Part shown: in pieces, positions 37,680-47,370 of the stretch
Layout: every line of letters starts with the position of its first letter
How positions within the stretch are numbered: position 1 is the first letter of the stretch
Assembly: GCA_021432635.1 (NCBI GenBank)
Contig: MU270042.1
Coordinates: 751,780 to 815,779 of the forward strand
Length of the DNA: 64,000 nt
From: Thozetella sp. PMI_491
Taxonomy: Eukaryota; Ascomycota; Sordariomycetes; Chaetosphaeriales; Chaetosphaeriaceae
Direction of reading: 5' to 3'
Program-made: the position numbers and the translations under genes
The notes under the pieces: generated by a model
What the model saw: the letters and a program-made list of their open reading frames with translations, nothing else
Databases searched by the model: none
Told to the model about the DNA's origin: nothing

Positions 37680-38530
37680 AGGAGGTCCGGGCGTCCGGCA
37701 GCCGCCCGGCCTTAGGGCCCGAGTTTGGTAAGGTGTCACGCCGTGCAGACTTGCTCCACTCGGCTGGATGTTGGTGGCGAGCTAGCGGGTCCAGGCCGAG
37801 GACTAGTAAATACCGCTTTCGTCTATTGGCAGAGGAAGCGCCGGCCGTGCCGGCAACCGCTAGGATGCCAAGGCTCTGTACGATGGAATGTGGATCGGGA
37901 CGGTACCTAGGCCGGTAGGAGGGTACCTCGGTATCCCAGAGCCGGACCGTGCAGTCAAGGAGGTCTTCTTCGCCCTGTTGAAGCCCTTCAGGTTCTATAT
38001 TTAGGTCTAGGGATCAGTTTCTGGCCTCCGTGGCTTGTTTTGCTACCGGCTTATTCTTGGACCCAGGGGGCTTTTTTCAGGCCCGTTGGGAGCAAGATTA
38101 AGCGTTACGCCGGGCTGTGCCTCACCGCGTTCGGCGGCTCAAGGACCAGTGATCAACCGGCAGGAACCAGCGTTGTGCCGGGCAGAGACCCACCCAGGCT
38201 CGGCAGCAATGGCGTTACGCCGGGGTGCCAGCCTGGTGCCCCCTGTTGCTCCGGACAGCGGTTCGGCGGGCCAAGGTCGGCGTTCCGCCGGGCAGCCCCA
38301 CAATTAGCAATCGGGTGTTGCACCGGCTACTGTCCGCCCGTACAACTCCGATGCCCTATAGCACCGCCGGCAGTACATTCCTGCTACTGTAGCGACCTCT
38401 ACGCTGATACTATGCTTATGTTAATTGCCTTTCCTTTCGGGACGATTGCCAGTGGATCGGATTCTTGATTCGAGATCCCAAATCTCGGATCCGCAGCAAG
38501 AACCGATTGTCATTTGGTTCCTAGATAGAA
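37680..38530. repeat. Dispersed repeat module, copy 1, with WD40 shred
   Basis: Blocks of this interval recur at 56,925-57,900 in the same order: CCGAGTTTGGTAAGGTGTC, CGTGCAGACTTGC.CCACTCGGCTG, GTATCCCAGAGCCGGACCGTG, GTTCTATATTTAGGTCTAGG, GTTACGCCGGGC (several times) and AGCAAGAACCGATTGTCATTT. On the minus strand 37,925-37,970 encodes DCTVRLWDTE, a WD40 strand. This suggests that the module contains debris of a WD-repeat NLR gene. The short ORFs overlapping it (37725-38468) are not convincing genes. Confidence 0.7.
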
Positions 38531-39010
38531 ATGCCGCCTGTTCTCTGGATATACGGGAATGACGGAATCAAATCTGAGTCAGCATGGATTAACGGTCGCG
38601 ACCGCTACGGGTTGCTCTCAGCACCGATTCCTAACGGCCATCCAGACACTCCAATGTACGACATTTTTGACCCCTGCCGCGACACCCAGCAGCGCAGAGT
38701 GGCATTCTCCAGAGCGAGTTGCACCGCCTAACAGAGCGAGTTACGTTGCCGAATACGGGAAAGACGTGATTAAAAAAGGCCGCGAAGGTGAACAGCGCTA
38801 ACGCGATGGCATTGATTTCAGCTCGCAAGTCCACGTCGGTCTCCACGGCAGTCCGTCGAAGCGCAAGCGGCCAAACGGGGCATCGCCTGGTGTGCTTGCG
38901 ACCGGGCTCGTCAAGAAGCGACGCAGGTCCGGACGGCAACATATAGGGGAGCTGAAAGACAAGGTTGGCGCCGAAGATAGTAAAAGGGGAATGTCATTTC
39001 TCACCATGAA
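38531..39010. other. No identifiable gene
   Basis: Overlapping 60-100-codon ORFs on both strands (38531-38801 plus, 38631-39007 minus) with no recognisable motif and no consistent splice structure. I see nothing I can support here. Confidence 0.4.
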
Positions 39011-39013
39011 GAA

Positions 39014-39607
39014 CTACGTCCACACCGTGGATGGGAGGCAAGGATTGCTTTGGCCATGTGGAAAGGGGATCCTGCTCGACGCAATGGCAAGGAGGCCCGA
39101 GATGCGCCCGAGAGGCATCTCGACGGCACCCAAGAGACTACGAAGCGCGTCGAGGAGACTCCACGGTGCCCTAACGGTGGCGAACAAGGCCATGCTCAGC
39201 GCCAAACGTCGGCCTCCGCGCGTCGCTAGTTCCCTCTCCCATGTCTTGACGTCGTCGTAGCGGCGTATCTTGAAGGGCTGACTGAGACACACACAGGGGG
39301 GTTAGCCCCTTGTCGATGATCGGGACCAGAGCGGGAGGTCAGGGCGGCCGTAATAGCTGCTACGAGGTCACGGTGGGGACGAGGCAGCGGAAGCAGGGGA
39401 GGTCGAACACGACGCCGTAGCTGGCCTTCTGCATGCCGCTGACGCCAACGCCGCACGCGCCCGTCGTCGTGACGAGGCCGGGCCGCTGCTGGGCATCGGC
39501 GCCTGCTGCCGGGATGTCGGGAAACGCCTCGTCGATGACCCTCTGCCGGTCCCCGGCGCCCACGTTGCCGCCCAGAATGTCACGTTCCAGTTCGAGTTCC
39601 TACAGAA
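39014..39607 (-). CDS. Unidentified two-exon 3' part of a gene
   Basis: The minus strand has exon 39607-39372, preceded by a good acceptor (TTTCTGTAG). It reads ELELERDILGGN...RVIDEAFPDIPAAG...GLVTTTGACGVGV...LPCFRCLVPT. Intron 39371-39278 (94 nt, GTGACC..CTAAC..CAG) is in phase 0, and exon 39277-39014 reads PFKIRRYDDVKTWERELATRGG...LLGAVEMPLGRISGLL and ends at a stop. The join is in frame and the composition is protein-like, with a hydrophobic C-terminal part. The upstream exon is unclear: the preceding frame near 39,610-39,720 does not join cleanly. I do not recognise the family. It may be the 3' end of a truncated gene. Confidence 0.4.
39278..39371 (-). other. Predicted spliceosomal intron (94 nt)
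   Basis: Minus-strand GTGACC donor, GGGCTAACC branch-like site, TCTCAGTCAG acceptor. Removal joins the two exons of the unidentified gene at 39,014-39,607 in phase 0. Confidence 0.45.
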
Positions 39608-39912
39608 AGAGACAGGGCCCTTAGTAGATACACCCATTTATACTTGTTGTAGAGTATTGGCTGGGAATACTTGGCACAGGTCACGGCGTTGAGAAACTTC
39701 TGCAAGAGTGAACGCCACTCGTAGTGCTAGGTGATCATGTTTGCGAGGTTACAGTGGCAAATGGGACTTACAGATAACCAACTTGAATTACGAATCAATA
39801 TCGCCAACTTTCGATAATTGCTGCGCCTAAGTAGTTTCCAGCAGATTCTATTCGCCACAGATAACATAGTATATAAATAGCACTTAGGAGGTGGTGGTGG
39901 GTGGGGTGGAGG

Positions 39913-40475
39913 TCAAGGTGGTATAGCCGACGAAAGTTGTGCTCTCTGTTTGAGCAGCCGCACGACGGTCTCGTGTCCGCTCGCGGCGGCCCTCGACAGC
40001 GGCGTCTGGCCATAATTGTCCTTCGCCTCGGTGGCGGCGCCGTTGTCGAGGAGCTGCCGCACGACGGCCTCGTATCCCTTCGCGGAGGCCCACAACAGCG
40101 GCGTCCAGCCGTTATTATCCTTCGCCTCGGTGGTGGCGCCGTTGTCGAGGAGCTGCCGCAGTCCTTAACCACCAATGCAAATAACGACTTGCTATTTACA
40201 GTCACTATATCCTCCTTCCCAAGCCGCTTCTCTCGAGCCCTCCAAGCCTTTCTTACCATCTGCTCCGCCATCTCGTATTTCCCTTGCAGCCACATATACC
40301 ACCCCCCGTTGTACAAGAGAGTCGCCCATTCCTCCAGCCCATCGTCCTTCGGTCGATAGCTCAGCGCGGCTTGAACATGTGCGAATAGCGTCCCGCAAGT
40401 CGTCCAGTTCTCGTATCGCCCAGTCGGGAACGCCGCCGCCATCCGCCAAGGCAAAAAGCATGGGAAAGATTGGCG
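39913..40475 (-). pseudogene. TPR / ankyrin chimeric remnant
   Basis: The minus strand first encodes a tetratricopeptide segment typical of fungal NB-ARC-TPR proteins (AAFPTGRYENWTTC, LFAHVQAALSYRP, EWATLLYNGGWYMWLQGKYEMAE, ending FALVVKD at about 40,165). At the next codon the TPR frame becomes low-complexity Ser/Pro/Arg. The +1 frame instead encodes two and a half ankyrin repeats (LRQLLDNGATTEAKD..GWTPLLWASAKGYEAVV) ending with a stop at 39913. The TPR segment begins only ~35 bp after the stop of the membrane-protein gene and has no start of its own. It looks like a recombination product that fused two different repeat sensors out of frame. Confidence 0.65.
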
Positions 40476-40510
40476 GCTGACTTGGCGTAGCAGTCCGATC
40501 CGTTTTATGA

Positions 40511-41599
40511 TCACCCACAGAATCTCGGAAACAAGTTCGCGGCGTCCGGTGTGGCACAAGCCTGGGCCACAGAGAGGTCATATTGCAGGAGAGCAAGGTC
40601 GTATTGCTTGATAGCATACACGGTTGACAAGATGCCAAACACTATGCTGATGACTGTGAGGAGGGCAACTGCGGTTGCGATCCAGAAGGTGGCGAAAGGC
40701 AGAAGATTTCTCCCGTCCTTGGACAGCTGCAGCTGCCTGAGTCCCCTTGGCTCCTCTTCCATGACGTCCATAAGTTCAGCGATTTGGTACTTCCAGACGT
40801 CAAAGTCGGCTAGCTTCGTCTTAGGCTTCCGTTTGCAGTTTCCTAGGACATTGAACGATTTGCCCCTCTCCTCCAGAAGCAGCTTGGTGGCTTTATCGTC
40901 GATAGGGAAGAGGAGATTAAGGGTGTCGATGGCTTCGTCGATGATGGGGCGAGGGACCACGAGCTCCTTGTTGGACTTGGAATGGTTCCAGAGACACACC
41001 TTGTGCTCGTAGACATAAAGAACGTTTCGCCTCCAGTCAATTGTCAGGTGGTCGGCGAGGTTCGTTGTCCAGCGCAAGTTGAAGCCCCTGTATCTGCATA
41101 GGTATGCCATGGTCATGGCTCTGTCTATCTTCTCACTTTTGCCACTCTTGACTCTTGGTGGGTCTCGCTTCAGCATCGTAAAGTGGTCGTTCACCCTCGT
41201 GAGGATGGTGGACTGCGAGTTCCATGTCACGAACGCCATGTGGTCCGGGTCACACAGCAGCCGGCTGGCTCTGACCGACTGTATGTCTAGAGCGAACATT
41301 AGACGAAGAGCCACATCTACTAATTGGATTGCGGCATCTCCGCCGTTATTCCCCAGACCCCCATTGACTTTGTTTATGGCTGCATCGGGAGTCAGGGCCA
41401 GGCTCCCAAGGCTACCGAGTTCCTTGATGATGCGTGCGAAGATGGTCGACGAAATGTCCGGCAGGTACTCTCTACACCTGTCTATTTCGTCGTCAAAATA
41501 GCTACCAAGCGAGCTGTAGTAGGCGTGAGATAGAAGCCCGCTGCGAGGGAGCTGAGGCCAAATAGCCGCCAGCAGCTCGACTTTTTCGTCGTCGTCCAT
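40511..41599 (-). CDS. Uncharacterised fungal protein with C-terminal membrane helix (362 aa)
   Basis: An intact 362-codon gene with ATG at 41599 and stop at 40511. The soluble part contains stretches I remember from an uncharacterised Pezizomycotina family: HLTIDWRRNVLYVYEHKVCLWNH-like at about 205-230, VVPRPIIDEAIDTLNLLFP at about 238-256, and a PRGLRQL..KDGRNLLPFATFW segment before the helix. Residues about 302-330 form one hydrophobic helix, followed by a 32-residue tail with two Cys. Such a layout suggests a tail-anchored membrane protein, but no biochemical role is known to me. It lies next to NLR debris and diverges from the protease gene at 42,261 across ~660 bp. RIP stops are absent, so it is probably still functional. 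Confidence 0.75.
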   Translation of the reverse strand: MDDDEKVELLAAIWPQLPRSGLLSHAYYSSLGSYFDDEIDRCREYLPDISSTIFARIIKELGSLGSLALTPDAAINKVNGGLGNNGGDAAIQLVDVALRLMFALDIQSVRASRLLCDPDHMAFVTWNSQSTILTRVNDHFTMLKRDPPRVKSGKSEKIDRAMTMAYLCRYRGFNLRWTTNLADHLTIDWRRNVLYVYEHKVCLWNHSKSNKELVVPRPIIDEAIDTLNLLFPIDDKATKLLLEERGKSFNVLGNCKRKPKTKLADFDVWKYQIAELMDVMEEEPRGLRQLQLSKDGRNLLPFATFWIATAVALLTVISIVFGILSTVYAIKQYDLALLQYDLSVAQACATPDAANLFPRFCG

Positions 41600-42260
41600 T
41601 CGCGGCTACTGATAGGATCTTTTCTTCGATGCATGCGACATGGTAGGAATGGTAAGGTTTCAGGCGCCGGATGGGGACCTATAAGTGCAAGGCGCCGGGA
41701 TGGCGAGAAAGGAAAGGAGTGGGCTGAAGCTGTGGGCGCCCGGCTCAGGGTAGCTAGGTACCGCAGCAGGCGCTGGTGGCGGACGTCATTGCGCATTATC
41801 TGCCCAGCGGTCGGGAGGCTCTGCTGATTTGAGGCCTCATGTTCACGTGAAAACGCCTAGGGCATGTTTGATCCCCAGGCCCTTGCAGCTACTAGGTGCC
41901 GTTGGACCAATGAAGACCGCCGTAGCCCATAGTTTGATTGCTTTTGCAAACTACTAGCACGGTCCGCCAGCCACTTTCTCCATCGGGTGTTCAAGGCTGA
42001 AAGCGACCCGGCAGACGGGGCTGAAAGCAACCCCGCAGACAGAGCCCCGGCTCGCCTGAGACCCGATGCACAGCCAGCACTAGCGGTACCTGCTTCCGGC
42101 TTTGCGTTGCAGTCGTAGTTTAAATGCGGTTGCGCAATTTGCGCGCTCTTTTGGACGCTCTAAGGCCACCTCTCCATACCCTCAGACCCGCGTGTGCAAC
42201 AACTTTCGAGCGCGCCTGCCAGCACCATGCCGATAGTAGCGAAGAGAGAAACGGACGTCT
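41600..42260. promoter_or_regulatory. Divergent promoter region between membrane-protein and protease genes
   Basis: The two genes start 661 bp apart and point away from each other, so this interval should hold both promoters. It contains a palindromic E-box-type TTCACGTGAA at 41,842-41,851, GAAAGCGACCCGGCAGACGG / GAAAGCAACCCCGCAGACAG duplicated at about 42,000 and 42,023, and GC-rich stretches. ORFs overlapping it are not convincing. Confidence 0.4.
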
Positions 42261-44637
42261 ATGCTTCTCGACGAGGTCTGGCTGTCGGAGATGGCTACGT
42301 TAGTGAGGATTCGCAGGCAGTTCACCAGACTCCATCATAGCATTTTCCCAAGGGTCCCAACCGAACCGCCGCGCCCACCGCTGCAGGAGCCAGGAGTCGA
42401 GCTTCCAGAGCACCCGGTTCTCCGAGAGGCAGCGGAAGATGTGAACCAAGCACCTGTGGAGGCCCCCCAAGCACCCGTGGAGGCCCCACAAGCACCCGTG
42501 GAGGCCCCCCAAGCACCTGTGGAAGGCCCTGCGAGAGACGTTGGTGGTAGGGAAACCCAACGTCTCCCTCAACATGGCCTCGCCGCTGCACAAGTTGGAC
42601 AGCGCAAAAGAACTAAAAACGAGAATGGACACGCGCCCGGACCCACAGCCGTTGCGTCTACGTCGAGAACCGACGAAACGGAAGCTGGGCCATCAACTTC
42701 CAAGGCTGCTACTCTGATTCAGCATGCAAATGTTGATGTCAATATTTATCCAGTTATACATGACGCGATTGTAAAGAGCTTCCCTTCGCTAGACAAGAGC
42801 AAGGTGCTTTACATCAGCAGCGTCGAGACTCCGCCAGAGCTCAAAGAGATGTATGAGGACGTTAGCGAGCGGATAGACATCGATCTGGAGGCACAAGGCA
42901 AGAAGGCTGAAATTAACGCGAACCCTCGAACAACGCCATCGTCGATTTACATCGATACGATCGCCATGTGTGGCTATGCGAACCCAAAAGATGACAGGGT
43001 CCAGCTAAGACCCACCATCGTCATCCGGCTCAAAAAGGAAGATGCATGCAAAGTCATATACAAGGCAGTCAAAACGATGGAGTGGCTCGAACTAGAGTTT
43101 CCCGAACTTGAGGTCACGGTCGTACAAAGCGGCGTCCGCCTTGGCTCGGATCTTGGCCCGGAGGATGTGCTTGGTCTAGATCTCACCCGCGGCATTCGGA
43201 TAGCCCCCGATGTGCTTCTGTACATCAATGTTGAGGACTGGCAGGACAAGACATCGGCCTGCGGTCTCATATGCTGCGCGACAATTAAGCATGGGTCAGA
43301 CATCAGGCACCGCCTGTGCAGGATCGGCGGCGTGGTCACCTCGGGGAATGGAGCGGAATCGGCTCAGTTTGGCGTGTCGACCGCTCATGCCATGCTGAAC
43401 AACTCCTGGTGGCTCAAGGAGCTCGTCAGGCATCAAGTAAATCTGGGCCATAAACTACCTCCCGGACTGGCGACCTGGGCGGAGGTTGGTGATGGCGACG
43501 ACGATTACGACGACGCCCCGCTCGCCATCAACCCTGTCGAGGTAACTAGGTGGCGCAATGTCACGGACTGGGCGACTTTAAGCTTTCTTGGACAAGTTGT
43601 CCATACACAGACGAAAACGAAATCCACGCGCCCTCTTTTCCCGGCAGACCCCAAGAACTCAACCGACCACGCCTTGATGAGTTTTGAGTCAAGATCGGCC
43701 GCTGCGTCCGCATCACCTCCACGACTTGTCAACAGCTACTACCCAGCCCAGCTAAGGGATAGTGAAGACGCGCACCCGGTTGAGTTAGTGTCATATGACA
43801 CAGACCCCAAGGTTGCTGAAGGCCCAGTCCAGATAGTCTGTGGTGACCGGAACATCGTCTCCGGGTATCTTGTCTTTGGCACTGCCACCTTCGGCTTCGC
43901 AGGCCAGGCATTTCGCCTGAGGAAGATATTCTTGGACGAGGATAAACCTCTTGGTATGCTGCAACCCTTTCCCTGGTTATCATGATGTAGAATCGATTTA
44001 CGCGGGGCTGACACGTGGGATAGTGACCGGTGTTTCCGGCTCATGGGTAGTCCGAGGGAATGTGCTTTGCGGGATGTTGGTGGGCATCTTCGACACAGAA
44101 CGTTATGCGTTGATGATGACAGCAATACAATTATTCAAAGAGCCACAAATGGCCAAAAAAATGCTAAGCGTCGCCGACATTCCCAGCTATGCAGACCTCA
44201 GTCCTCAACTTCCTTCTCAAGCTTCACAGCATCCACCACATCCTGTCAAGGACCTGCAGCCGCCGCACCATCCACCAAGAAAAGAATTCCATCTTCTCCA
44301 AACACCGGAGAGTCAGCAAACTACCCTTGAAGCACCTACCCCCCGCGCTGAACTGATGACTATAAGCACTGCCGCTGGAGTGCCTCGTGGCTGCCCAGAA
44401 TCGCCAATGCCTGCCCCTCGCTTCACACCGCCTGATCCTGGAGAAGGTCTTCTTGACGCTGGTGCTTCTGAGTTCCCACCCCCGAGACGGGAGACAACTT
44501 CTATTTTCATGACCGATGATCACGGGTATGAGGATGACGAAAGAATCAGGCGAGATCGAGAGCGAATTATGGGTGCGTCTCTTCCCGCCCACACAAACAG
44601 AGCCCCGTTTTCCCCAACCGACATCCACACGAGCACG
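42261..44637 (+). CDS. Trypsin-like serine protease domain protein
   Basis: The ATG at 42261 starts a long exon to 43953. A short intron (43954-43990, 37 nt, GTATGC..GTAG) joins it in frame to the exon from 43991. The N-terminus (about 60-90) has four QAPVEAP repeats, then a Ser/Thr-rich linker and a 150-300 domain of unknown type. A chymotrypsin-like fold follows: the His candidate is in VSTAHAM (H376), the Asp in TDWATL (D436), and the Ser in GVSGSWVV (about S580). The usual GDSG Asp is replaced by Val, which normally forms the oxyanion-side salt bridge with the N-terminus, so activity is uncertain. Such protease modules occur as NLR-linked effectors in fungi. The Pro/Ser-rich tail (about 620-790) has no stop before the acetyltransferase ATG at 44638, so the true 3' end is unknown. 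Confidence 0.7.
42449..42532 (+). repeat. Four 21-bp in-frame repeats
   Basis: CAAGCACC(T/C)GTGGAGGCCCC occurs four times head to tail, encoding QAPVEAP. Units differ at one or two bases. It is a likely length-variable linker of the protease protein. Confidence 0.9.
43954..43990 (+). other. Predicted 37-nt intron in the protease gene
   Basis: GTATGC donor and GATGTAG acceptor. Removing it joins DEDKPL to ESIYAGLTRGIV in frame and restores the sequence up to the catalytic-Ser motif. Without it the frame stops at 43,983. It is unusually short even for a fungus, and the branch site is not obvious. Confidence 0.6.
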
Positions 44638-45803
44638 ATGGATCCCGAACGCCCCTCTACTCCACCGCCTATGGGGCCTTTTTCGTTCCCCGCTGGCAAC
44701 GACGACTTTCGTGCGGCTCGAGACCGTTGCGCGCGAGCATGCCGTGCTTTTAACGAAACGCATGAGGATGCTGCTCCCGCGGAGCGCGCCAGCCGCTGGC
44801 TAGAGTACGTCTCCCTCCCTCTGTCCCGTGGGAAGGGACCCCCACGCCTTAGGGTCGCAATCTCACGTGTGTCTTCCTGCCAACAGCATCGTCCGCCCCA
44901 TGCGGAACCGTGACGATGATGCTGCGGCGGTCATCCATGACATGACCTTTACCAAGGTTAAGGGCCCGCGCAAAGCAGACATCCCATTCGTCAAGCCGCC
45001 CTTCTATGCCGACTACGGCCTGCGGTTACGCGTCGGCGGTTCGACCTTTATCAACCGTTTCTGCACGGTGCTCGATACGCCGGTGGCCGACATCACGATT
45101 GGCGAGCGCTGCGAGATCGGGCCGCATCTGTGCATTACCGCCGCCGGCCACGATCTCAGCCCTAGCGAGCGGGCGGCCACGCGCAGCAGCCTCGGCAAGG
45201 GCGTCGCGATTGGTGACGACGTCTGGATCGGGGCTAATGTCACTATCCTGTGAGTAACGACCAAGCCAAGCCTTGCAGGCCCAGCCGCGGCTCCCCCCCG
45301 CGATCCGGCCACCCCTCCCCCTTCGGTCTCGCGGGGGGGTGCGGATACAAGGCGTTAGCATCTTTATCGTCGCAGACCTACGTTCTAACCAATATGCGCG
45401 CAGGGGCGGTGTGACCATTGGGGACGGTGCCGTGATTGGTGCAGGCAGCGTGGTTACGAGCGATATCAAACCGGGTTGGGCGGCCTACGGCGTGCCGGCC
45501 AGGCATCAACGGTCCCTGATCGGACTGCCTCCCGACCCGGTGGTCGGCCATTTCGACACGCTACAGGAGGCCCTCAACGACGGCGGGGTGACGGACGCCT
45601 TCCTGCGGAAGCAGCTGCCCAGGGCGAGGCGAGCGACGAGCAAAACGCGGGAGAAGCACGATGCCCAGCAGAGCGTCTTGATCGTACGACCACAAGAACT
45701 GCCCAGTTCGCGCCGGCTCGTGATAGCCCTCACCACCTCGGTTACTTTCTGCATCTTCCTCGTCGGTGTCTTGGCGGGGTCTAGGAACACCCGTCGGTTT
45801 TGA
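44638..45803 (+). CDS. Maltose/NodL-type O-acetyltransferase (left-handed beta-helix) with C-terminal membrane helix
   Basis: Three exons: 44638-44804, 44887-45249 and 45404-45803. The introns are 44805-44886 (82 nt) and 45250-45403 (154 nt, GTGAGT..CTAACC..CGCAG), and both join in frame. The N-terminal Mac-type segment (FRAARDRCARACRAFNE, then WLD IVRPMRNRD) precedes a hexapeptide-repeat beta-helix (FINRFCTVLDTP, ITIGERCEIGPHLCI, the catalytic-loop TAAGHDL with its His, GVAIGDDVWIGANVTIL, GGVTIGDGAVIGAGSVVTSDI and the PARHQ end). Enzymes of this family transfer acetyl from acetyl-CoA to sugar hydroxyls. Unlike the usual ~200-residue soluble enzymes it has an ~80-residue extension with a hydrophobic helix (RLVIALTTSVTFCIFLVGVLAG), so it is probably membrane-anchored. 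The start is uncertain because the upstream frame is open. Confidence 0.85.
44805..44886 (+). other. Intron 1 of the acetyltransferase gene
   Basis: GTACGT donor, CCAACAG acceptor, 82 nt. Removal joins RWL-GA|C-IVRPMR in frame. Confidence 0.75.
45250..45403 (+). other. Intron 2 of the acetyltransferase gene
   Basis: GTGAGT donor, TTCTAACC branch site, GCGCAG acceptor, 154 nt. Removal joins ANVTIL to GGVTIG, continuous hexapeptide repeats. Confidence 0.85.
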
Positions 45804-46474
45804 GCATAGGCCTGGATAGCTCGGGAAACTGACTAGTCGAGTAATGGAGCACATGGCACGCCCCGTCAGCCAGGAGGATTCTCTATATCGCAGCCTCCGC
45901 ATTGTCTTTTGCTGATCCTCTCGCGGCTGCTTCCCGTCTTGCAGCCGCCCCGGGGAGCTGCTCTAAAAGGCGCTGGGAAGCAAAAGGAATCTACAAAAGC
46001 GAACCAAATGGAATCTTGCGCAGTGGATAAAGGCAGCATTAGTTAGATATCCTTTTTTGAGAGTAAAAGTACCTGGGAAAGGTTTGGATGACCGGTTCGG
46101 CGAGCTCGAGCTATGGCGGAGTGAGATTGTGGCGAGGAGCCATAGTACCATGGTAGCTAGCTGCAAGCCCCGCGGATGTCGGCTGCGTCAAGAGTTGCGA
46201 ACAACTCCTCGCATAGTCTTCCTGCGAATCCTTCCTCTTTGCTGTGCTCCTTACTCGGTGGCCTAGCGTCTCCTTCGCAACACGTCTGTCCTCCGCTGAT
46301 TTGTGCGAAGCTCTTTTAACCCTCAACCATTAGACATGCTTTGCCCCGACCAATATCTCAACACCCCAAACGTACAGGGTTTCTAAGCCGTACCTCTCTC
46401 TCCTCTCCATGTTCTTACTCACCGACACAAGCTAGCTAGTTCTTGGGAGGTCTGAAACGCAACAGGAGGCGTCA
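45804..46474. other. Intergenic region, no gene seen
   Basis: Short ORFs on both strands (45963-46166, 46057-46266, 46111-46326) have no recognisable motif. The stretch presumably holds the 3' end of the acetyltransferase transcript. Confidence 0.5.
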
Positions 46475-46858
46475 TCACCAGCCCAACGAGAATACCTCCA
46501 GGTCCTGGTATGTAGAATAATCGACCAGAAACCAATCCTTTCCGTTACAGTCGGTCATGAAAATGACAGGAATCTCATCGTTGTTGATGGAGGTTACGGA
46601 GCCAGAGCAGCTGCTGCAAACGCTGTGGCTCCGAGAACGCGTAGAGTCTCCGGCTTTGAGCCTCTGCACTTCATCCGTGGGGATCTCCTGGAGCGTCCAA
46701 GAGCATTTTTGTAGAGCTATCACTGCGTTAGAACTCGCCGTGGCTTCCTCCACTGGTGAACGAACCTGCTGTGCCCTTCTCCTCCTGCTCGAGATCCGGC
46801 TCGGGCCATTGGTCAAGGGGGCTCTTTCAGGACCAGGCCCGTTAGGAGCAAGATGCAA
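46475..46858 (-). CDS. Hypothetical protein, possibly truncated at its 5' end
   Basis: A 127-codon minus-strand frame with ATG at 46858. The last ~35 residues (EIPVIFMTDCNGKDWFLVDYSTYQDLEVF) are protein-like, the middle is Ser/Arg-rich, and the first ~20 residues fall inside the dispersed repeat at 46,820-47,010. The 5' part may therefore have been replaced by the repeat. I do not recognise the family. Confidence 0.35.
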   Translation of the reverse strand: MHLAPNGPGPERAPLTNGPSRISSRRRRAQQVRSPVEEATASSNAVIALQKCSWTLQEIPTDEVQRLKAGDSTRSRSHSVCSSCSGSVTSINNDEIPVIFMTDCNGKDWFLVDYSTYQDLEVFSLGW

Positions 46859-47010
46859 AGCATGGGACAGAGAAATACTAAAAATAGAATTACATAAAAC
46901 AGCGAATTTGTACTAGTATAATACCCTTATTCTGTACGTTAGAGCGCCTCAGCCAATCAGCATTTCATAACCCAATTTGGTGTCTCGGTTCTTGTCCGGC
47001 GCGCTGCCTC
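46820..47010 (+). repeat. Dispersed repeat, copy 1 (CCAATCAGC-type)
   Basis: GGCCCGTTAGGAGC, ACTAAAAATAGAATTACAT, AAACAGCGAATTT and CCTCAGCCAATCAGCATTTC..CCCAATTTGGTGTCTCGG recur in the same order at 57,380-57,535. The first block also recurs at 38,085. The shared part is ~180 bp long, contains an inverted CCAAT, and has no coding capacity. It could be a small non-autonomous element or a solo terminal repeat. Confidence 0.75.
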
Positions 47011-47370
47011 GCTCGGCAGTCCGCACTCTACAGTTCCGGACATTGCCGTGGTTGAGGGTTGATGTAGGAGGCTGTATAGCAAACGCAAGAATAGTCGATG
47101 AACCTGCCCGGCAAGAGGACCTCATGGCACAAAGGCTCTCTCGCACGAGAACAGAGCCTCGGCCTTGGCCAATCATCTAGCCTGCCTGGGAATAATCAGC
47201 GGACGAGTGGGTGGTCAGGTGCCGATAAGATAAGAAGTCGCTAGGCAGAAAACCAATTCAATCGCCGTGGCTGGGCGGGAAGTTCCGACACGAAAGCCAC
47301 CGGAAACGCGCTTCCTCCAGCCCATTGTCCTTCCCCGAAACACCACTACCGAGGACACGGGCTTCTCGCC

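Noticed and set aside
37725..38468. Several plus ORFs of 61-142 codons
   Set aside because: They overlap in different frames inside a dispersed non-coding repeat, and the only recognisable coding relic there (WD40) is on the other strand.
39795..40559. 254-codon minus ORF as one intact gene
   Set aside because: Only its first ~120 residues are protein-like (TPR). After the junction it is low-complexity, and the ankyrins lie in another frame, so I treat it as a chimeric remnant.
42300..42632. Minus-strand ORFs opposite the protease N-terminus
   Set aside because: They are antisense shadows of the 21-bp repeats and the Pro-rich linker.
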